In this document: positions 1-7,069 of the stretch, one piece after another | How positions within the stretch are numbered: the stretch's first letter is position 1 | How the letters are laid out: each line of letters begins with the position of its first letter | Assembly: GCA_020627645.1 (NCBI GenBank) | Contig: JAHDGN010000093.1 | Span: forward strand, 1-9,942 | Length of the DNA stretch: 9,942 bases | Origin: Akkermansiaceae bacterium | Lineage (GTDB): Bacteria; Verrucomicrobiota; Verrucomicrobiia; Verrucomicrobiales; Akkermansiaceae | Reading direction: 5' to 3' | Program-made: the position numbers and the translations under genes | Notes under the pieces: generated by a model | Told to the model about the DNA's origin: nothing | Seen by the model: only the letters and a program-made list of their open reading frames with translations | Databases searched by the model: none

Positions 1-567
1 GACTCAGACCTGAACAGCACTGCTGGCGACCTCAGCTTTTCGGGAAACATAGGCCGCTCCAGCGCAACCTCCAGCGGCAATGACGGAAGCTTGTTTATTT
101 CAACGAACATCAACGGAATCGGCCTCAACCAAGCCATTGCGGATAATGACTATGCCTCCTTCACTCTGAACGTTGCTTCTGGATACCTAGCCAACTTAAC
201 AAGCTTAACTTTCAACTTCGGTGATTCTCAAAATGATGATGCTACCATTAACCTTTCTGTTTTCAGTAGCATCGACGGCTTCACATCCGCCGACGTCATC
301 GGCTCCGAATCAGCCGTTCGAAACGCAACTACCGGGCCATTCTCTGAAGCAGGCAGTATCGACCTATCAGGAAGCCAATTTCAAGGTGTGACCAGTCCAG
401 TTGAGTTTAGAATCTACGGTTGGGATGATACCGCGAGCGGTGGGCAAGTTCGCTGGGACGATATTGTGCTCAACGGAGAAGTCTCCACCATTCCAGAACC
501 TTCATCGCTCGCCCTACTCAGTTTTGGAGCATTAGCTTTGACCCTCCGCCGGAGAAAAAGAGCCTAA
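1..567 (+). CDS. PEP-CTERM sorting domain protein, 3' part (5' end outside window)
   Basis: The reading frame is open from the first base to TAA at 565-567, giving 188 residues with no start inside the window. The TTG at 91 is only an internal possibility, because the coding sense is continuous upstream of it. The body is Gly/Ser/Thr/Asn-rich and looks like an all-beta exported domain, with an FRIYGWDD stretch and WDDIVLNG just before the end. This resembles the jelly-roll proteins that often carry this tail in Verrucomicrobiota. The last 25 residues form a PEP-CTERM signal: PEP at residues 165-167, a hydrophobic helix, then a basic RRRKR end. In known systems this tail is recognised by an exosortase, cleaved, and the protein delivered to the cell surface or extracellular matrix. 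The specific function of this protein is unknown. A strong terminator follows within 30 bases, so it ends its transcription unit. Confidence 0.85.
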   Translation, partial: DSDLNSTAGDLSFSGNIGRSSATSSGNDGSLFISTNINGIGLNQAIADNDYASFTLNVASGYLANLTSLTFNFGDSQNDDATINLSVFSSIDGFTSADVIGSESAVRNATTGPFSEAGSIDLSGSQFQGVTSPVEFRIYGWDDTASGGQVRWDDIVLNGEVSTIPEPSSLALLSFGALALTLRRRKRA

Positions 568-596
568 AAATTCTCTCTATTTGATAATTTTTCACG

Positions 597-631
597 AACC
601 AGTGCCTCTGCCCTGCAAGCACTGGTTTTTT
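597..631 (+). terminator. Rho-independent terminator of the PEP-CTERM gene
   Basis: There is a perfect 9-bp stem, AACCAGTGC (597-605) with GCACTGGTT (619-627), around a 13-base loop. A T6 tract (626-631) overlaps the end of the right arm. It lies 29 bases after the TAA of the upstream gene. Read on the minus strand the hairpin is not followed by a T run, so it should act only on plus-strand transcription and not for the convergent gene that ends at 720. Confidence 0.85.
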
Positions 632-719
632 CATTTTGTATGTAGACAAGCGAAGGCCTCTCCCACCTCAATGAACCACAAGATCTTCATTTTTCACAAC
701 CACCTCGACTCCAAATTTT

Positions 720-3395
720 TCATCTGGGCGAAACCAAAATTCTGCCAAACTTACCTCTCTCACCCTGGTAACTGCGATTAGATCGCATCTTAATACGACC
801 ATTAACATTTACCGCTTCCGTAACCCCCTGATCATTCCATTCCCCTAAAGTCTCACTAACCTGCAAACGCAGATCCACATCAATGAGACCTCCTGGGCGC
901 TCAAAAACAAAATACCGATCTTCTCCCACCGTCTCGATTCCTATCACCCCACCATTCGCCACCCAGGGGTCAGTCCCAAGCGCATACTCAACAAAATTGA
1001 CCAACCCATCACCATCAGGGTCCGCATTCGAATCACTGTGCCCCTCTTCTTGTCGAAACTTCGTAAATTGAGCCTCTTTCCACATCGCCTCATCAACAGC
1101 TCCCCGAGACTGCAAACTCCTCCAAAGCACGCTCTCCATCGTCACCATTTCCTCAGGAGCAGTCTCCGCCTCTAATTGACCAATGTAGCGATCCATCGAC
1201 CAAGTTCTCCTCCCCCAATCGATAGCCTTGATCTCAGACAAATATTTTTTCCCGCTGGTTCCAAAACTGGAAACCGCAACTGATGCCGCATCGAGCTTAA
1301 AGACATGAGTGCCATAGGGCTCATTAATGAGATTTAAACTGATCAACATGCCCTCCTCGATATTTTTCGAACCCAGAATTCCGATCGCTCTCTTTCTTGC
1401 TCCAAACCAGGTATGCGAACGATAGTGATTGCGCTCATTCCTCGCAATTTCTTCAACAACACTCGCCACCCGATAAAATTGATCCTCGGAAACATCGCTA
1501 GCGCAATGCATCGCCATTTTCCGAGTCTCATCATAAGGGTTGTTTGCCATGAGCTGAATCAACTCATAAAACGTCTCAAAATCTGCCTCCGTTGAAGGCC
1601 AACTCACTCCGATCCCAAAAAAACACAAATCCATCTTTTTGCCGAGCCTCCCCTGCAAAGCTTTAAACCGATCGCCCACATGATCAGCCATAAAGAATTG
1701 AAGCAAGGCTTGAAACTCAGCTGAACTCATTGCCTTCGTATCCAACAATATTTCGGCAGCCTCATATCGCAAAATCAATGAATGAGATGAACCAGACATG
1801 ACATCGACCAGAAGACCCTTCTTTTGATCGCTGAGAGGTTGTGACCTTAGATAATCCAGAGCTCCCATCTTTGCAAAATCATCCCCAGTAGAGAACCATC
1901 CAACGATGACCGAATGAAGCCCATGGTTTCGCTGGTTCAGCTCACTCAAAGCAGCTCTCCGAATAACCCTCACCGGATTCTGAATCATCCGTAAAAGGTC
2001 ATCGTTGCTCCTTTGAGCATATTGTAACTCAAAGACCCCGACAGTCTCCTCCACATCAGAATCACTTAACCAAAGATCACTTCTTACTCCCTTGCCAGTA
2101 ATCATCAACACCCTTTTTTTCCGACAAAGATTAACCAGGTGACTACCAGCCATACTCAATCCGTTATAGGAATACTTCGGATCAATTCTCTCACTATCGT
2201 CGTAAGTAAAGTTCCCATCCCATCGCTTATTGAGGGTCGTTAACCACCGGGTTTTTTCGAAGAACCGCGTAGACGCAAATGGACCACACAAATTAGCCCC
2301 AAGTCCACACCAAAACTGTGCATAATAATGCCCAGTATGCCCTTTCTCAATTTTTCGATGAGCCGTTAATGATGACCTGGCAAAATATTCGGCCCCATGA
2401 AGATCACCATCATGGGCAAGAGCCAACGCAACCATCGCACTCATTCCATTGTCAGAAAAGTCATCGACATCAGTTCCTTCGATCCAATATGGTAATGCTC
2501 CACGGTATAAAAATGATCGGAAATGAGACCTCGCTGATTCAATTGCCTCCCGAACTCGAGGATCTGCCACACCTGCTTTTTCAGCCAATACGAGAGCAAG
2601 ATAACACTGTGCGCTGACGGCATGGATCGCAGCATAACCTCCAGCCTTGCCTCCCGGCACCACCGGCGGATGATGCCCCCATAAACCTCCCCCTTCTCTT
2701 CCAGCAACCAACCCAAGAGCGTACTTCTCCAACGCCGGATAGACAAATTGATCCCCAGTTAATGCATAGTACTCAGCTAACACTTTCGTCAACGCGGCAT
2801 GTGCCCAATTGTTGCCCCGATGATCTGTGCGAACTATCACTGTTGGCTGAGCCCAGGGCATCTCCCTAATTCTCACACCAGCCTCAGCAATATAAGCGTC
2901 CTCACCGGTTGCTAATAGCCCCAAGAATCCAAAACCAAAACGACCATAATCTTGATTGGCTAAAATATAATCAGCAGCTTTTGTTACGATCATCTCACAC
3001 TTCTCGCACTGAGACGGAGCGGTCGCCACCCACTCACCCTCAACTGGAAGAGAAATCGAAACACTCTCTCCAGTCGAAAGGTCGAGGTGAAGTTTCCCCG
3101 AACCCCTTTCTGACTGAGCATGATCAATCGCATCCGCCAGACTCTTTCGCGTATTCCCTTGAATTGGATCTCCTCCAAAACCAGTAATTAACTGACCAGC
3201 CATCAATTTTCCATCTGCGGGCGAACCAGGCTCAACTCGCACCACTGAAATACCAGTGTCGGTTGTTACCCCATAAATTCCCGTCGGCCCCAAATGACGC
3301 TCCTTGTGCTCCAATGGCTCATTGGCTTTTCCGAAAACAAGCACCATCGAGATAACAAATCCGACAATTGTAAGAATAATTCTCTTCTGAGCCAT
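720..3395 (-). CDS. Exported DUF6288-like protein: PDZ, alpha-helical toroid, HEAT-like repeats, calcium-repeat C-terminus
   Basis: The frame is open to a TTG at 3434, but the ATG at 3393-3395 is preferred (891 residues). It puts a normal signal peptide at the front (MAQKR, hydrophobic core, cleavage near FGKA), and it is preceded by the same CATGCATA/AACCTC element as the divergent gene. Numbering from the TTG: residues about 47-130 are PDZ-like (HLGPTGIYG, VEPGSPADGKL, LITGFGGDPI). A CEKC motif is at 143-146. Residues about 147-440 are helix-rich with repeated Gly/aromatic turns (GNNWAHAAL, LWGHHPP, DNGMSAMVALALA), as in alpha/alpha toroids of the terpenoid-cyclase or glycan-lyase type. Residues about 470-780 look HEAT-like. 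At 801-823 there is a DxDxDG calcium repeat (DPDGDGL, EYALGTDP), followed by a short beta domain. The order PDZ then toroid matches what I recall of DUF6288 proteins, whose activity is not known to me. Location is probably periplasmic or extracellular. The divergent GH16 gene suggests a role in polysaccharide processing, which is inference. Confidence 0.8.
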   Translation of the reverse strand: MAQKRIILTIVGFVISMVLVFGKANEPLEHKERHLGPTGIYGVTTDTGISVVRVEPGSPADGKLMAGQLITGFGGDPIQGNTRKSLADAIDHAQSERGSGKLHLDLSTGESVSISLPVEGEWVATAPSQCEKCEMIVTKAADYILANQDYGRFGFGFLGLLATGEDAYIAEAGVRIREMPWAQPTVIVRTDHRGNNWAHAALTKVLAEYYALTGDQFVYPALEKYALGLVAGREGGGLWGHHPPVVPGGKAGGYAAIHAVSAQCYLALVLAEKAGVADPRVREAIESARSHFRSFLYRGALPYWIEGTDVDDFSDNGMSAMVALALAHDGDLHGAEYFARSSLTAHRKIEKGHTGHYYAQFWCGLGANLCGPFASTRFFEKTRWLTTLNKRWDGNFTYDDSERIDPKYSYNGLSMAGSHLVNLCRKKRVLMITGKGVRSDLWLSDSDVEETVGVFELQYAQRSNDDLLRMIQNPVRVIRRAALSELNQRNHGLHSVIVGWFSTGDDFAKMGALDYLRSQPLSDQKKGLLVDVMSGSSHSLILRYEAAEILLDTKAMSSAEFQALLQFFMADHVGDRFKALQGRLGKKMDLCFFGIGVSWPSTEADFETFYELIQLMANNPYDETRKMAMHCASDVSEDQFYRVASVVEEIARNERNHYRSHTWFGARKRAIGILGSKNIEEGMLISLNLINEPYGTHVFKLDAASVAVSSFGTSGKKYLSEIKAIDWGRRTWSMDRYIGQLEAETAPEEMVTMESVLWRSLQSRGAVDEAMWKEAQFTKFRQEEGHSDSNADPDGDGLVNFVEYALGTDPWVANGGVIGIETVGEDRYFVFERPGGLIDVDLRLQVSETLGEWNDQGVTEAVNVNGRIKMRSNRSYQGERGKFGRILVSPR

Positions 3396-3401
3396 GAGGT
3401 T

Positions 3402-3409
3402 TATGCATG
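3402..3409 (-). promoter_or_regulatory. Shared CATGCATA leader element (copy 1, DUF6288-like gene)
   Basis: On the minus strand CATGCATA is followed directly by AACCTC and the ATG at 3395. The same octamer, followed after five bases by AACCTC, lies before the start of the divergent GH16 gene (3689-3696). TTATT precedes both copies. No Shine-Dalgarno sequence is present between this element and the ATG. The role is unknown: it could be a regulator half-site, part of a promoter, or a leader feature. It also supports the ATG at 3395 as the real start rather than the upstream TTG at 3434. Confidence 0.35.
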
Positions 3410-3511
3410 TAATAAAAGAATGCTTTTGAAGCAATGAAAAACCTACCTACAATCTTCTTTATTCCCCCCAAAAATAACGATCACTTTGAATATTAAAGAA
3501 TTACTAATTTT

Positions 3512-3533
3512 AATGAATTTGACCAAATTCATT
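3512..3533. promoter_or_regulatory. 22-bp perfect palindrome, candidate operator between divergent genes
   Basis: AATGAATTTG (3512-3521), a 2-base AC spacer, and CAAATTCATT (3524-3533) make two perfect 10-bp arms. The site sits in the 318-bp spacer between the DUF6288-like and GH16 genes, 117 bases from the first ATG and 181 bases from the second. Its size and symmetry fit a binding site for a dimeric transcription factor, and its position allows control of both genes. There is no T-run on either side, so a terminator is unlikely. The cognate regulator is not encoded in this window. The region is AT-rich, so chance symmetry is easier than usual, but ten paired bases is long. Confidence 0.5.
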
Positions 3534-3630
3534 GCAAATCAGTGAATCACCTTGAAAAGCAACACTTTCCAAAGACAGGAGCTCCAGCACCGTTCGAGTA
3601 TGGAGAACTAATATCGTATCGCAGAGACAA

Positions 3631-3646
3631 ATCACTATACGGTGAT
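3631..3646. promoter_or_regulatory. ATCAC-N6-GTGAT inverted repeat upstream of GH16 promoter
   Basis: ATCAC (3631-3635) and GTGAT (3642-3646) form an inverted repeat with a 6-base spacer. It ends six bases before the proposed -35 box at 3652, where an activator would be expected to bind. Another GTGAATCAC symmetry lies at 3542-3550. The arms are short and could arise by chance. Confidence 0.25.
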
Positions 3647-3651
3647 GCCGA

Positions 3652-3679
3652 TTGACACCTCATCAGGTTGAGTGATAAG
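3652..3679 (+). promoter_or_regulatory. Candidate sigma-70-type promoter for the GH16 gene
   Basis: A perfect TTGACA (-35) lies at 3652-3657, followed after 16 bases by GATAAG (3674-3679), which matches four of six bases of TATAAT. Transcription would start near 3686 and leave a leader of about 28 bases before the ATG at 3714. The promoter is predicted from consensus only. No equally good promoter was seen for the divergent gene. Confidence 0.4.
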
Positions 3680-3688
3680 TTATTGATG

Positions 3689-3696
3689 CATGCATA
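3689..3696 (+). promoter_or_regulatory. Shared CATGCATA leader element (copy 2, GH16 gene)
   Basis: CATGCATA is followed by TTTGA and then AACCTC, a run of seven C (3707-3713), and the ATG at 3714. It pairs with the copy upstream of the divergent gene (3402-3409, minus strand). The leader carries CCTCC, the same sense as the anti-Shine-Dalgarno core rather than its complement, so initiation here cannot use a classical Shine-Dalgarno interaction. Confidence 0.35.
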
Positions 3697-3713
3697 TTTG
3701 AAACCTCCCCCCC

Positions 3714-6014
3714 ATGAAAAAATCAAAAAAATTCTACTCACCAATCCTAAAAGGAAGCCTATTCCGAATTCTGCTGACCACCCTAGTTATTTTTAGTAAT
3801 ATAAAGGCGGCCGAACCCGGAAGTGATGACCCAAACTCCTCCTTGCCAGAAAAGCCGGGCTGGAAATTAACATTCAACGATGAATTTAATGGCAGCGAAC
3901 TCGATACACAAAAATGGTTCGAGTATTATCGAGATACAAAAGCCGTCTACGAGATAAGAGATGGGTTCCTCAACCTTAAGATCGAGGAAAACACCCCTCA
4001 ACCTGGGCTAAACAATACGTTCCGCGTTTCCGGTATTGCAACCAGCAGCGCAATAGGATTCGGACCATGGGAAAATGGACAAGTATTTGCCCAAGAACAA
4101 GGGTGGTGGGAATGTCGATGCCAGACTTCAGCAGGAAGCGGTAGACATTGTGCGTTCTGGCTTCTTCCCGTCGATGGCTCTTATCGCACACTAGTCTCCC
4201 AAGGGGGAACTCGACAATCCAGCGATGAAGCGGTCGAAATCGACATTTTTGAACAGCTTGGGAGAGAGCCCACGGCCAATCGATTCACAGCCCACTTTCA
4301 TGGGCCAGACGGAACAAACGCCACATCAGGTGTTTCGAGAAGCGACCGATATTTGAGATACAATCTCGGCTTTGACCAAACTCAACAGTTTGCAACCTAT
4401 GCTCTGGAATGGACCGCCAACGAATTGATTTGGTATCTAAATGGACAAGAAGTCTTTAGATCCCCAAAAACAGCCAAAGCCCCATTCTACATTCTGCTAG
4501 ATATCTACGAAGTGATGCCTAGCACCACTGAATTCTGGACTGGCTTGTATGAACCACAGCCATATCCCCGTGAATTTCTCGTAGACTATGTGAGAGTTTA
4601 TGAAAAAGAAACTCCACCAGGTGCCGTGATCATTGCTGACAAGATTGGTGGTGAGCCCCCTCTCACAGTTCACTTTGATGGCTCTCAATCAACCGTAGAT
4701 GAGGGTTCGATCGTCTCCTATGAATGGAACTTCGGTGATGGAACTTCAGCAAACGGGGCAACCGTTTCACACACCTACGAAGGCGGGGCCTTTGAAGCTA
4801 GCCTGAAGATTACTAGCGATACAGGCCTCGTCTCAAAACGATTCTTAAAAATTGACACAGGTGATCATGTCACCCTACAGGCCGAAATGGGACTTCTGAA
4901 CAACGCTTCTAAATCAACGACTCATAGCGGATTTAGAGGACAGTCGTTCGTAAACCTAGAAGCAAATGAAAGCTTTGTGGAATGGAGTAACGTCAACGGA
5001 GGAAAAGGAGGAGAAGTAGTGATTGACGTTAGATACGCACTTGGGAGCTCAGCCCCACGCGAAGTAAATTTCATCGTTAATGGCCAGGCTCAACCTCTGC
5101 AATTCACTGATACCGGAGGATGGGCAATCTGGGAAGAAATCCCAGTCACAGCCAATCTTCTAGCGGGTTCAGCCAATACAATACGTATAGAGACAACCGG
5201 TCAGGACGCTGGAAACCTCGATCAAATCTCTTTTCCGATTACGAAGTCCACGACTCTCAAGGCAGAACAGGCTGATCTGACCAACGCCACCCTGGAATCA
5301 TCTCATGCAGGCTTCAATGACGGGGGCTTTATCAACCTTGACTGGACGGCAAGTGCAGCTCAGTGGAACGAGATTGACGGGGGTATTGGAGGCGATTCAA
5401 GCCTGATCATCCGATATGCCCTTGGGGCGACAAACAATCGAACGACTAATCTGAGTATCAATGGACAAAGCCAAACGATGACCTTTACTCCGACTGGAGG
5501 TTGGGACCAATGGGCGGAGCTAAGAGTCCCCATCAACCTAAATCAAGGCCCATCAAACCAATTGCAAATTTCTACCTTTGGCCAAGATTCAGGTAATATC
5601 GATGAAATAACGGTGTTTTCGGCCGGACGTGGCCCCATTGGCTACACCGGATTGTTGGCCTGTGAAAATTGGGGGACTATACCGACGGAGCTCCAAGATC
5701 CGGAAGATGACCCTGATCGCGACGGACTCTCCAACGTCCTAGAATCTCTGTTAGGTTCCTCACCAGCAACCAAAAATAATACTTCACCGATCAACTATCA
5801 GATCGACAATGAGTCGATGAGGTTTTCCTATCCAAAATCTTCGTTTTGGGTGAGAGCAGTCCTTGAGCAATCAACTGATCTCAAAAATTGGACCCCGACT
5901 CCAAACAGCACCGAATATTTCAACGCGAGCACCGGAAAATACTTCTATGATTACCCAATCGATATTCAAAATCATTCGGAACAATTTTTCCGCGTCAAAT
6001 TCACCAATCAGTAA
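3714..6014 (+). CDS. Secreted modular GH16 glycoside hydrolase with PKD and two CBM6/35-like modules
   Basis: The 766-residue protein starts at the ATG directly after a C7 run. A signal peptide covers residues 1 to about 32 (basic MKKSKK start, hydrophobic core, cleavage near IKA/AEP). Residues about 48-297 are a GH16 jelly-roll: FNDEFNG, GWWECRC, AFWLLP, the catalytic EIDIFE with predicted nucleophile E175, D177 and acid/base E180, then ALEWTANELIWYLNG and VDYVRVYE. GH16 enzymes cut beta-1,3/1,4-glucans or beta-galactans such as laminarin, agar, porphyran or carrageenan; the subfamily cannot be chosen here. Residues about 302-380 are a PKD domain (YEWNFGDG). Two carbohydrate-binding modules of the CBM6/35 type follow (about 385-508 and 512-636). 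Residues 661-683 carry a calcium repeat (DPDRDGLSN), then a short beta domain homologous to that of the divergent protein. The product is probably an extracellular or surface polysaccharidase. All catalytic residues are present and no frameshift is seen. Confidence 0.92.
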   Translation: MKKSKKFYSPILKGSLFRILLTTLVIFSNIKAAEPGSDDPNSSLPEKPGWKLTFNDEFNGSELDTQKWFEYYRDTKAVYEIRDGFLNLKIEENTPQPGLNNTFRVSGIATSSAIGFGPWENGQVFAQEQGWWECRCQTSAGSGRHCAFWLLPVDGSYRTLVSQGGTRQSSDEAVEIDIFEQLGREPTANRFTAHFHGPDGTNATSGVSRSDRYLRYNLGFDQTQQFATYALEWTANELIWYLNGQEVFRSPKTAKAPFYILLDIYEVMPSTTEFWTGLYEPQPYPREFLVDYVRVYEKETPPGAVIIADKIGGEPPLTVHFDGSQSTVDEGSIVSYEWNFGDGTSANGATVSHTYEGGAFEASLKITSDTGLVSKRFLKIDTGDHVTLQAEMGLLNNASKSTTHSGFRGQSFVNLEANESFVEWSNVNGGKGGEVVIDVRYALGSSAPREVNFIVNGQAQPLQFTDTGGWAIWEEIPVTANLLAGSANTIRIETTGQDAGNLDQISFPITKSTTLKAEQADLTNATLESSHAGFNDGGFINLDWTASAAQWNEIDGGIGGDSSLIIRYALGATNNRTTNLSINGQSQTMTFTPTGGWDQWAELRVPINLNQGPSNQLQISTFGQDSGNIDEITVFSAGRGPIGYTGLLACENWGTIPTELQDPEDDPDRDGLSNVLESLLGSSPATKNNTSPINYQIDNESMRFSYPKSSFWVRAVLEQSTDLKNWTPTPNSTEYFNASTGKYFYDYPIDIQNHSEQFFRVKFTNQ
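4866..5621 (+). repeat. Tandem CBM6/35-like modules within the GH16 gene
   Basis: This is a protein-level tandem duplication. Module 1 (residues about 385-508) and module 2 (512-636) share the order LQAE or LKAE, HSGF or HAGF, xxW, RYALG, NGQ, TGGW followed by W, and a closing GQDAGNLDQI or GQDSGNIDEI. The conserved tryptophans (W424/W551, W470/W597, W473/W600) are typical candidates for sugar stacking. The DNA of the two copies has diverged widely, so this is an old duplication and not a recent or unstable repeat. Confidence 0.75.
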
Positions 6015-6024
6015 TCCTAACAGT

Positions 6025-6075
6025 AGCAGAAAGCGATGAACCGTCTTTTTTGAATCGAACTGTTTACTTTCTGCT
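6025..6075. other. Long-loop inverted repeat after the GH16 gene
   Basis: AGCAGAAAG (6025-6033) and CTTTCTGCT (6067-6075) are perfectly complementary 9-bp arms around a 33-base loop that contains an inner CGAT/ATCG pair. It starts 11 bases after the GH16 stop codon. A transcript-end or stability hairpin is possible, but no T-run follows the right arm, so a canonical intrinsic terminator is not supported. Confidence 0.3.
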
Positions 6076-6230
6076 CTAGGAAATCTCTTCCACTATAACC
6101 CCGGATAGCTGGTTCATTTCACCCCATAGATTTCACCCAACGAAACATGCGCCCCAGGAATCGAACATCAGTATAACCATAATGTAATTTTATAGCTGAA
6201 TATCAGCACAAAACAGATAACCCTGCCGGT

Positions 6231-6974
6231 GTGGAAAGAACAATTACCGCAGACTTCTTGCCGAAAAACTGGGACCTTCCAGACGCAATCCGAAAAAGGG
6301 TGGGAAGGAAACCTGGCAGACAACGCATCATCGACGAAGAGGGCCATCTTCTTGTGATTCTCCATGCAGTTCCCAAACCAGATGACAACGAAAACCGCGA
6401 AGCATTTTTGCTATGGTGCAATCCAAGCGATGAATGGAAAAGTGCACCAGAAAGCGGTGGATTATCTGCCCTAGACACCCACCTAGACTCTTATCAAAAA
6501 TCAATTGATCGTTTGGACGAAACGATCGAAGCCGCTTCGTCATCACGAGATTATTTTGAAGTCACCAAGGTTGCCCATCCACTTCTACGAGCGACGAGGC
6601 ATCTACTGACCGTGATGGAAACACTACGAAAATCGAAGCCAGACAATCGTTGGTTGATTGTTGGGCGTGATCGAGCCGTCGACTTGGAAAGAGGCATTGA
6701 TATTGCAACGGGGGATGCGAAAGCTGGTTTAGATTTTGCAATAGCCATGAATGCTGAGGCCCAAGCCGAAGCAGCTCACAAATCAACCAATGAAGCTCGC
6801 CGACTAAATCGGCTCGCCGCATTTTTCTTCCCTCTCGCAACCCTTGTCTCAATTTTTGGAATGAACGCACCCAGCAAAGTAGTGAAATTACCCATGTTCT
6901 GGATGATCTTAGCTGTAGGAGTTGGCGCAGGGCTGCTCACAGGTGCAATGGTTTTAGGTAAGAAACCAAAGTAG
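6231..6974 (+). CDS. Compact CorA-like divalent cation transporter family protein
   Basis: A GTG start gives 247 residues; the frame is open upstream only to the TAA at 6180 and holds no ATG there. Residues about 10-70 form a small N-terminal part (LPDAI, GRQRIIDEEGHLLVILH, then LLWCNPSDEW). Residues about 78-190 are long amphipathic helices rich in charged residues and alanine, as in the stalk helices of CorA. Two membrane segments lie at about 193-211 and 222-243, and the first ends in FGMN (209-212), the CorA/Mrs2/ZntB signature that forms the selectivity loop. CorA proteins are pentameric channels for Mg2+ or other divalent metals. This protein is shorter than classical CorA (about 316 residues) because of a reduced N-terminal domain, but the GRQR...DGHLL...LH pattern suggests a distinct short subfamily, not a truncation. 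Ion specificity is unknown. It seems to be monocistronic, and no Shine-Dalgarno is visible. Confidence 0.75.
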   Translation: MERTITADFLPKNWDLPDAIRKRVGRKPGRQRIIDEEGHLLVILHAVPKPDDNENREAFLLWCNPSDEWKSAPESGGLSALDTHLDSYQKSIDRLDETIEAASSSRDYFEVTKVAHPLLRATRHLLTVMETLRKSKPDNRWLIVGRDRAVDLERGIDIATGDAKAGLDFAIAMNAEAQAEAAHKSTNEARRLNRLAAFFFPLATLVSIFGMNAPSKVVKLPMFWMILAVGVGAGLLTGAMVLGKKPK

Positions 6975-7044
6975 CCTGTCTTCTCTCCATAGAAATCAAA
7001 AGAGCAAGATCTCCTATAAACCTCAACCGTCAGGATCTAAAAGT

Positions 7045-7057
7045 GTCTCTTTGAGAC
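7045..7057. terminator. Weak hairpin between convergent genes
   Basis: GTCTC (7045-7049), loop TTT, and GAGAC (7053-7057) form a 5-bp stem in the 95-base gap between the convergent CorA-like and kinase-like genes. On the minus strand it is followed by ACTTTTA, which could serve as a poor terminator for the kinase-like gene. The T-run is short and the stem small, so confidence is low. Confidence 0.2.
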
Positions 7058-7069
7058 CAAATCTATGGC

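Noticed and set aside
581..781. A 66-codon plus-strand reading frame after the PEP-CTERM gene.
   Set aside because: It spans the intrinsic terminator and the 3' end of the convergent gene, and its translation has no recognisable domain or coding character.
3547..3744. A 65-codon minus-strand reading frame in the divergent spacer.
   Set aside because: It overlaps the start of the GH16 gene and the proposed promoter, has no leader or similarity signal, and looks like a chance open frame.
6147..6180. Minus-strand GTTCGATTCCTGGGGCGCA resembles a tRNA T-loop plus acceptor 3' end, as at an integration site.
   Set aside because: The T-stem does not pair, there is no matching GCGCC 5' acceptor arm within about 80 bases upstream on that strand, no anticodon arm is seen, and there is no integrase gene nearby.
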